Shown here: positions 59,575 through 64,000 of the stretch, piece after piece
Position numbering within the stretch: position 1 is the stretch's first letter
Layout of the letters: each line of letters begins with the position of its first letter
NCBI GenBank assembly: GCA_018971775.1
Contig: JAGXAB010000018.1
Location: 22,012-86,011, forward strand
Source: Cyanobacteria bacterium REEB67
Lineage (GTDB): Bacteria; Cyanobacteriota; Vampirovibrionia; Obscuribacterales; Obscuribacteraceae
Length of the DNA stretch: 64,000 bases
Direction of reading: 5' to 3'
Notes under the pieces: generated by a model
The model's database searches: none
The model's input: only the letters and a program-made list of their open reading frames with translations
Told to the model about the DNA's origin: nothing
Position numbers and translations under genes: made by a program

Positions 59575-60705
59575 CTAGGGCATTTTCGGCCAGTCGATCA
59601 TAGCGGTCATGCCGGGTACATGTGCTTTATCCCGGGGCATGGCCAGATGAGAGCCGCTCTCGAAGAGCAATTTTTCCACGTCGATGATACTGAGTGGTGG
59701 CAAAGGGATCAAGAGAAATTCGGAGAGAGCGAAGAGCTCAGGATAATAATGCTGACGCAATTCGGCAAAATTTGCCGCTGCTTTGTCCGGATCGGGCGCG
59801 CCGAGCGCTTCGAATATTTGCTCGAATACCCGGGGATCTTGAATAACTTTTTGATCGCGCGGAAAAACATTGAGATAGTTGGCAAAAACGGCAAGCGTGC
59901 GGCAACCATTTTCATAGATAGAACGCTTCAAAACGCGGTTATTATGCGACTCGAGTGCTAAACCTATGGCTGCGGCATCGAGCACCACACCGAGCTGGAC
60001 AAGCCAGGAAGCTTTGCTGCTGCGCGAGCGAAAATAGAGCAAGAGAGGATAGGCGGCGTGACTCTGATAGACCTCGGTCAACCAGCGCTCGCAAAGCTCG
60101 AGGGTGGCGATGGCATTGGCCTGGTGGCGCAGATTATGATAAAAAACCGCTCCGTTGGCAGCATTTTCGTGACGGGAGGAAATAATTTGAGCGTTGACTT
60201 CGCGCTCGTGAAAATGAGACTGCACAGCAAAGAGAAAAGAGACGGTGATGGCCAGGAGCACGATACCGGAGACGGCGGCACAGATGACGGTGAAGCGCGC
60301 CATCGGCGCGGTAGCGACGAAGTCGCCATAGCCAATCGTCAGCACCGAAACGGCGGCAAAATAATAGGCTTCGTCGAAATTGTCGAGCAAAGGTTTAACC
60401 TGGCTGCGCTCGGCCCAGAGCAAAAGGGCGTAGCCGCCGGTCATCACGGCCAGCCAGCAAGTGATGAGCGACATCATCGCCGCCGGCGCGAACATATTGA
60501 GATTGGCCTGGAGAAAGGAACCTTCTGGCAAGACTTTAACGAGCGCGCGCAGGGGTTGCCACAGCACTTTTGAAATCAATCGCGGCGAAAGACGGGTCCC
60601 TTTGGGAGTGTAATGCGGCACGATGATCGACTGGAAAACATCGGAGAAAACCAGAACGATCAAAACAAATCCGCTGATACCAGTGGCAATATCCAGAAAA
60701 TTCAT
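59575..60705 (-). CDS. Two-helix potassium-channel protein
   Basis: 376 residues from the ATG at 60705; a TTG eight codons earlier is less likely. An N-terminal helix (ISGFVLIVLVFSDVFQSII) is followed by a second hydrophobic region and the pore with the selectivity filter VLTIGYGDF, then the inner helix FTVICAAVSGIVLLAITVSFLF. The C-terminal ~200 residues are soluble and helical and are not a recognised RCK or cyclic-nucleotide domain. It could be gated by an unknown ligand. Stand-alone gene, 57 bases downstream of the Nudix gene's end on the same strand. Confidence 0.85.
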   Translation of the reverse strand: MNFLDIATGISGFVLIVLVFSDVFQSIIVPHYTPKGTRLSPRLISKVLWQPLRALVKVLPEGSFLQANLNMFAPAAMMSLITCWLAVMTGGYALLLWAERSQVKPLLDNFDEAYYFAAVSVLTIGYGDFVATAPMARFTVICAAVSGIVLLAITVSFLFAVQSHFHEREVNAQIISSRHENAANGAVFYHNLRHQANAIATLELCERWLTEVYQSHAAYPLLLYFRSRSSKASWLVQLGVVLDAAAIGLALESHNNRVLKRSIYENGCRTLAVFANYLNVFPRDQKVIQDPRVFEQIFEALGAPDPDKAAANFAELRQHYYPELFALSEFLLIPLPPLSIIDVEKLLFESGSHLAMPRDKAHVPGMTAMIDWPKMP

Positions 60706-60786
60706 GCAGTCACTCGTCGATCTATCCAAGCGCAGTTGAAAAGAGGATACTAGCAGCCTCGCATTCCGATTTGCATTAGAGCCCGC

Positions 60787-61449
60787 TTAAAAGGGATTGA
60801 GATGGGCGTAGCTGGGGTTTTTCAAGCAAAACAATTGCAAATATTGGAAGGCGACGATGACCAGGGCATGAGAAATTTGACCGTTGGCAATCAGTTCCGG
60901 AATTTCTTTGATCGGCACAAGGCGGATGGCGATTTCTTCGGTGCTGTCGAAATTAGTCATTTGTCTGTGCGCGGCGCCTACAGAGAGGTAGGTGTCGCAA
61001 ATATTTGGTTGCAGTGCCGGATTTGGATGATTGCACCCAAGAAAATACAATTCGCGGCCCTGATAGCCAGTCTCTTCAAGCAGCTCACGCTCGGCTGCTA
61101 CGGCCGATCCGCCGTCTTCTGCATCGACCATACCACCAGGTACTTCCAGAGTTACTCCGCCGATACCATGGCGGAATTGTTCAATCATCACGACTTTGCC
61201 GTCTTCGGTGATCGGGATGACATTTACCCAGTTGGAGGGGCGCACGATGTAAAAGGAATGCGTGTCGTTGCCTTGATGCGAAACCCGACTGGAGATCTGT
61301 CGGTGCACGGAAAAAACTCGGCAATCGGCAACCAGGTCGGTGGAGAGTGTTTTCCAGTGACGCACCGAATCTGAGCTAATCGGCAAGGCGACGCGCTGGG
61401 CAACAGCAGTGGCCGGGGCAACAAAAATTTCTTGATCGATGTCTTTCAT
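60787..61449 (-). CDS. Nudix hydrolase (ADP-sugar-pyrophosphatase-like)
   Basis: 220 residues. The Nudix box is near residue 105-130: GGMVDAEDGGSAVAAEREL then LEETGYQG, one residue longer than the usual GX5EX7REUXEEXGU but with the catalytic Glu cluster intact. The N-terminal part and substrate-side segment QFRHGIGGVTLEVPG match the ADP-ribose pyrophosphatase group. Substrate unproven. Behind the terminator of the 61554 gene. Confidence 0.85.
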   Translation of the reverse strand: MKDIDQEIFVAPATAVAQRVALPISSDSVRHWKTLSTDLVADCRVFSVHRQISSRVSHQGNDTHSFYIVRPSNWVNVIPITEDGKVVMIEQFRHGIGGVTLEVPGGMVDAEDGGSAVAAERELLEETGYQGRELYFLGCNHPNPALQPNICDTYLSVGAAHRQMTNFDSTEEIAIRLVPIKEIPELIANGQISHALVIVAFQYLQLFCLKNPSYAHLNPF

Positions 61450-61490
61450 GACTTGATTATAGTAGTTTTGTCATCAACTAGATAAAGAAA

Positions 61491-61524
61491 ATACCCGCCG
61501 GCGATGTGTAAACCGAGCGGGTAT
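61491..61524 (-). terminator. Intrinsic terminator of the gene at 61554-61811
   Basis: 8-base stem ATACCCGC/GCGGGTAT with an 18-base loop; followed on minus by TTTTCTTT. Good rho-independent form. Confidence 0.82.
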
Positions 61525-61553
61525 CTAGCTTTGATGTAAGGTGATGTTTTAAA

Positions 61554-61811
61554 TCAGGCGATTTTGGAAGCTTTCTTTTTCAGCTCGGAGACGAGGTCTT
61601 CCTGGCCGAGAATGTAGCCGCGACGAGCCTGATCGTCGGCGTAATTGATAATCAATTCGGTCAGATTGTTGAGCATCGACATCGGCACAAACTCACTGAC
61701 TTGATTGAGCAATCTTTCGACTGAAACCCACTCTTCAGTGTTCAGTGGAATCGCATCATCGAGACGGGCGATTACAGTGTAGTTTTGCAGTTTGTCTGTT
61801 TTTACGTTCAT
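61554..61811 (-). CDS. Small EEW-type protein, paralogue of 46333-46701
   Basis: 85 residues without signal. The core ARLDDAIPLNTEEWVSVERL, NQVSEFVPMSMLNNL and YADDQARRGYILGQEDLVSEL aligns with the 122-residue protein at 46333-46701. It lacks that protein's long N-terminal lead and basic tail. The helical propensity is high. No known family; function unknown. The leader contains the hairpin at 61867-61881. Confidence 0.75.
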   Translation of the reverse strand: MNVKTDKLQNYTVIARLDDAIPLNTEEWVSVERLLNQVSEFVPMSMLNNLTELIINYADDQARRGYILGQEDLVSELKKKASKIA

Positions 61812-61866
61812 TGTTTTTTCACCTTACTTAGAAAGCACATCAAACTAACGCCAGGCGTAAACTCAG

Positions 61867-61881
61867 CCCCTCACCGAGGGG
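61867..61881 (-). promoter_or_regulatory. Leader hairpin of the 61554-61811 gene
   Basis: 6-base stem CCCCTC/GAGGGG with a 3-base loop, 55 bases before the start and preceded on minus by GCAAGACCC, the same 9-mer as in the leader at 45174-45193. Confidence 0.4.
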
Positions 61882-61997
61882 TCTTGCCTTCGTCTAGACT
61901 TCTTGAAATCTTCCCCGGTCCCGGGTCAGTTTCTCTGCTTTTCTTATGCCCGCTTATCAGGTCCTTAACCTGCAATTTAGATATCAAGCGGAGAATT

Positions 61998-63497
61998 TCA
62001 TTTTTCCACTTGATTATCGCCCTGTTTTTCGCCTTTGTAAGATCGGGCAAAAGCCTCTGCCTGGCCGCGATCCTGCACTTCTTTCAAGCTTTGCGCTTCG
62101 GCCAGGGCGTTGAGAATCTCACCGACCAGAGGCCCAGGACCTATATCCAACAACTGCATCACTTCGGCACCGGTCAAAAATTTGGGCATCTGCTTGCAAT
62201 CTTCTTTATAGACGGCATAGCCGTTTAAAAGTTCAACCAGATTGCTTTCCAAGCGCTCACGCTCCGGTCCGTTCAGCCCCGGTCCGCGCGTTGCGCCAAG
62301 ATCGCCGAAAGAAAGCAGCATCAATTCTGGCAAATCATCGCCGACGGTTCGATAGAAGCGGTTCAGGGCGCGCTGAGTAGGGTCAGCGGTATGAAAGAGC
62401 TGACCGGGACGCAGATGCCAGAGGACAAGCTTTTCGACGAGTCTGCCCACTGCCTTCGGCCATTTCTGCCGCTCCGCCGTCACTTTCACCATCTGCGCTC
62501 CGAGCTTGTCGTGACCGATGAATGTATGCCGTCCCGCCTCGGTAATCTGCCATGTGTCGGGTTTGCCGATGTCGTGCAGGATGGCGGCGATTTTCGTCAC
62601 GGCCAATCTACTGATCGAAGGCGAAATGACTTCGGACAGCGAAGTACGTGCCCAATCGGGCAGGCTCTCGAGGCGCGCTTCAAGCTGTGGTATGGTCTCC
62701 AGGCTGTGCATGAAGAGAGGCAGGTGATGGTAACTGTTGGCGGTCACCTTGCGGGTGGCGATCAGTTCTTCGAAAATCGTTTCGAACAAGCCAATCTCAC
62801 CCATCTCGTGAATGAGCCGCCCGACCCGCGGACAGTCGAGCATGGTAAAAAGCTCGTAGTTGATGCGCTCGCGAGCTATACCGCTGAGCAAGCCGATCTT
62901 CGCCTTGATTTGAGCCAGGGTGCTTGCTTCAACCTCAAAATCGAGCCGGCAGGCAAAGCGATAGGCCCGCAGCAAACGAAGCGGATCGTCCACCAGTACG
63001 CCGGGGCTGACCATGCGCACCAGACCTTTCTGCAGATCGCTCAGGCCATCGGTGGGATCGATCAAGTGCTCAGGCTGTTCGGGGTCGAATACTATGGCGT
63101 TAATAGTAAAATCGCGTCTTTCGATGTCGGCCTGGAGAGTGCCTTGCTGACAGCCGGCAAAATCGAGAGTAGGACCGTCATCGATGACAACGCGGGCGAC
63201 ATCAAAACTCGGATCGAGGACGACATAATGTCCACCTAGACTGTCCGCTACCTCCCGCGCCAGCTCCAGAGCCGGCCGACCCAGTACGGCAAAGTCCAGA
63301 TCACGCACAGGGCCGGGCGTGAGCCCCCTGAACCGGCAATTTAAGGCGTCGCGCAGATGACCACCGACCAGATAGACCCTGCTGCGGTCGGCAGCGTCCT
63401 GAGGCTGTTCTCCAGCACGACCAATGGCAAACACCTGGCGTACAAAAGCAAGATCCAGGGGATGTTGCCCCGGCAAAAAATATTTATCGCTGATCAT
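61998..63497 (-). CDS. cca: CCA-adding tRNA nucleotidyltransferase with HD domain
   Basis: Completes or repairs the 3' CCA of tRNA; the encoded tRNA-Asn here lacks CCA, so the enzyme is needed. 499 residues. Class II nucleotidyltransferase head: YLVGGHLRDAL, the DxD in RDLDFAVLG, and RRDFTINAIVFD. The C-terminal HD metal domain has ILHDIGKPDTW. Long for a class II enzyme because of the HD part. Starts 26 bases after the membrane gene's stop. Poly(A) polymerase function cannot be excluded. Confidence 0.88.
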   Translation of the reverse strand: MISDKYFLPGQHPLDLAFVRQVFAIGRAGEQPQDAADRSRVYLVGGHLRDALNCRFRGLTPGPVRDLDFAVLGRPALELAREVADSLGGHYVVLDPSFDVARVVIDDGPTLDFAGCQQGTLQADIERRDFTINAIVFDPEQPEHLIDPTDGLSDLQKGLVRMVSPGVLVDDPLRLLRAYRFACRLDFEVEASTLAQIKAKIGLLSGIARERINYELFTMLDCPRVGRLIHEMGEIGLFETIFEELIATRKVTANSYHHLPLFMHSLETIPQLEARLESLPDWARTSLSEVISPSISRLAVTKIAAILHDIGKPDTWQITEAGRHTFIGHDKLGAQMVKVTAERQKWPKAVGRLVEKLVLWHLRPGQLFHTADPTQRALNRFYRTVGDDLPELMLLSFGDLGATRGPGLNGPERERLESNLVELLNGYAVYKEDCKQMPKFLTGAEVMQLLDIGPGPLVGEILNALAEAQSLKEVQDRGQAEAFARSYKGEKQGDNQVEK

Positions 63498-63523
63498 TGC
63501 TTACTGCCAAAGGTGGACGAGCG

Positions 63524-64000
63524 TCAGGCCCCAGCACCCGGCTCAAACATGTGATCTTGCTCTTCTCTGGATATCTGGAAATGCCCGAGCACATATACCA
63601 GACCGCCGACCAGGCTGGCTACTGTCGTCAGCCCCAACCACATGATGGCATAAGTGAGGGCGTGGTCACGGTCGACACCGGCATTTGTGAGGAAATAGGT
63701 ATAAGCCCATTCACGAATGCCGATACCGTTAAAGCTCGGTGTGACAAAGCCTAAGACGGCTACCGAAGGATAGAAAACAAAGTAGTACCAGAGCGGAATA
63801 TTGTTCAGACCGAGAGCTAGACCAATGGCAACGTGAACAGCGACAATCACTACCTGCATGATTATTGACAGACCGATAGCCGTGGCCATCAAACCCTTGT
63901 CCGACCAGTAGACGGCGGCCGGGGAGCTGGCAATCTGGCGATTGATGAAGTTATTTTCGCCGAGGAGCTTTTGACTGATCTGGGGAGCAAAGGGCAAGAG
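63524..64000 (-). CDS. Integral membrane protein, LPG-synthase/flippase type (3' part)
   Basis: The upstream (N-terminal) part lies beyond the window. About 157 visible residues with three to four helices: IGLSIIMQVVIVAVHVAIGLALG, FYPSVAVLGFVTPSF, and a terminal LTYAIMWLGLTTVASLVGGLVYVLG. The motif PSFNGIGIREWAYTYFL resembles the GGIGVREG segment of the lysylphosphatidylglycerol-synthase membrane domain (UPF0104). Such proteins move or modify lipids. 26 bases upstream of cca. Confidence 0.78.
   Translation of the reverse strand, partial: LLPFAPQISQKLLGENNFINRQIASSPAAVYWSDKGLMATAIGLSIIMQVVIVAVHVAIGLALGLNNIPLWYYFVFYPSVAVLGFVTPSFNGIGIREWAYTYFLTNAGVDRDHALTYAIMWLGLTTVASLVGGLVYVLGHFQISREEQDHMFEPGAGA

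Noticed and set aside
61005..61211. Possible variant Nudix box suggesting loss of function
   Set aside because: The extra residue lies in the loop; the Glu cluster is complete.

Overview
This window reads as chromosome from a free-living diderm bacterium. It encodes lpxA/fabZ for lipid A, a TolC-type tripartite pump, a succinate dehydrogenase, an aconitase, and two large membrane-anchored Ser/Thr kinases. The kinase architecture (N-terminal zinc ribbon, kinase, membrane helix, extracytoplasmic tail), the tandem-repeat protein resembling GspE/PilB N-terminal domains, and the mix of diderm and cyanobacterium-like genes make me lean towards Candidatus Obscuribacterales (Vampirovibrionia/Melainabacteria). 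This is an inference from gene style only. There is no phage, insertion sequence or CRISPR array. One tRNA (Asn, GTT) is present.

Layout. 1-3860 (minus): an RND efflux system in the order outer-membrane channel, lipoprotein adaptor, permease; the permease is cut by the window edge. 3994-9189 (mostly minus): a phosphonate biosynthesis cluster with PEP mutase, phosphonopyruvate decarboxylase, an AEP-type aminotransferase and a PhyH-family dioxygenase. Both the mutase and the aminotransferase carry their own HxGH cytidylyltransferase domain. A small membrane protein lies on the other strand inside it. 9239-12072: murF and a protein made of four ~100-residue repeats. 12395-14239: a tandem array of four secreted glycine-zipper proteins, with hairpins in the leader, in two of the gaps and at the end. 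14792-18941: glycosyltransferase, MFS exporter, lpxA and fabZ. 19130-26682 (plus): folE, a Tat-exported phosphoesterase with a long low-complexity tail, tryptophan 2,3-dioxygenase, a VOC protein, an FAD oxidoreductase, a zinc-ribbon Ser/Thr kinase and a 48-residue membrane peptide. After the tRNA come a YbjN-like protein, an inositol-phosphatase-family enzyme, RNase D, an acyl-CoA dehydrogenase and xthA.

32566-33449 is a gene-poor stretch that ends in a structured leader before a ribbon-helix-helix regulator. 33768-46701 holds hypothetical, HEAT, AKR, AmpG-like, S41-like, aconitase, thioredoxin-NHL, TPR and hydrolase genes. 47178-50542 is sdhCAB of the Mycobacterium Sdh1 type, closed by a strong terminator. 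50609-57289 (minus) looks like a five-gene operon: aldehyde dehydrogenase, nanE, rhomboid protease with a TPR-like region, zinc-ribbon membrane protein, and a Ser/Thr kinase with a leucine-rich-like tail. 57617-64000 holds an M23 peptidase with a coiled coil, a small secreted protein, a K+ channel, a Nudix hydrolase, a small protein paralogous to the one at 46333-46701, a CCA-adding enzyme and an LPG-synthase/flippase-like membrane protein cut by the window edge.

The strongest candidates for something undescribed are the phosphonate cluster with two different cytidylyltransferase fusions and the glycine-zipper array. Lesser ones are the two-member EEW-type small protein family and the four-repeat protein.
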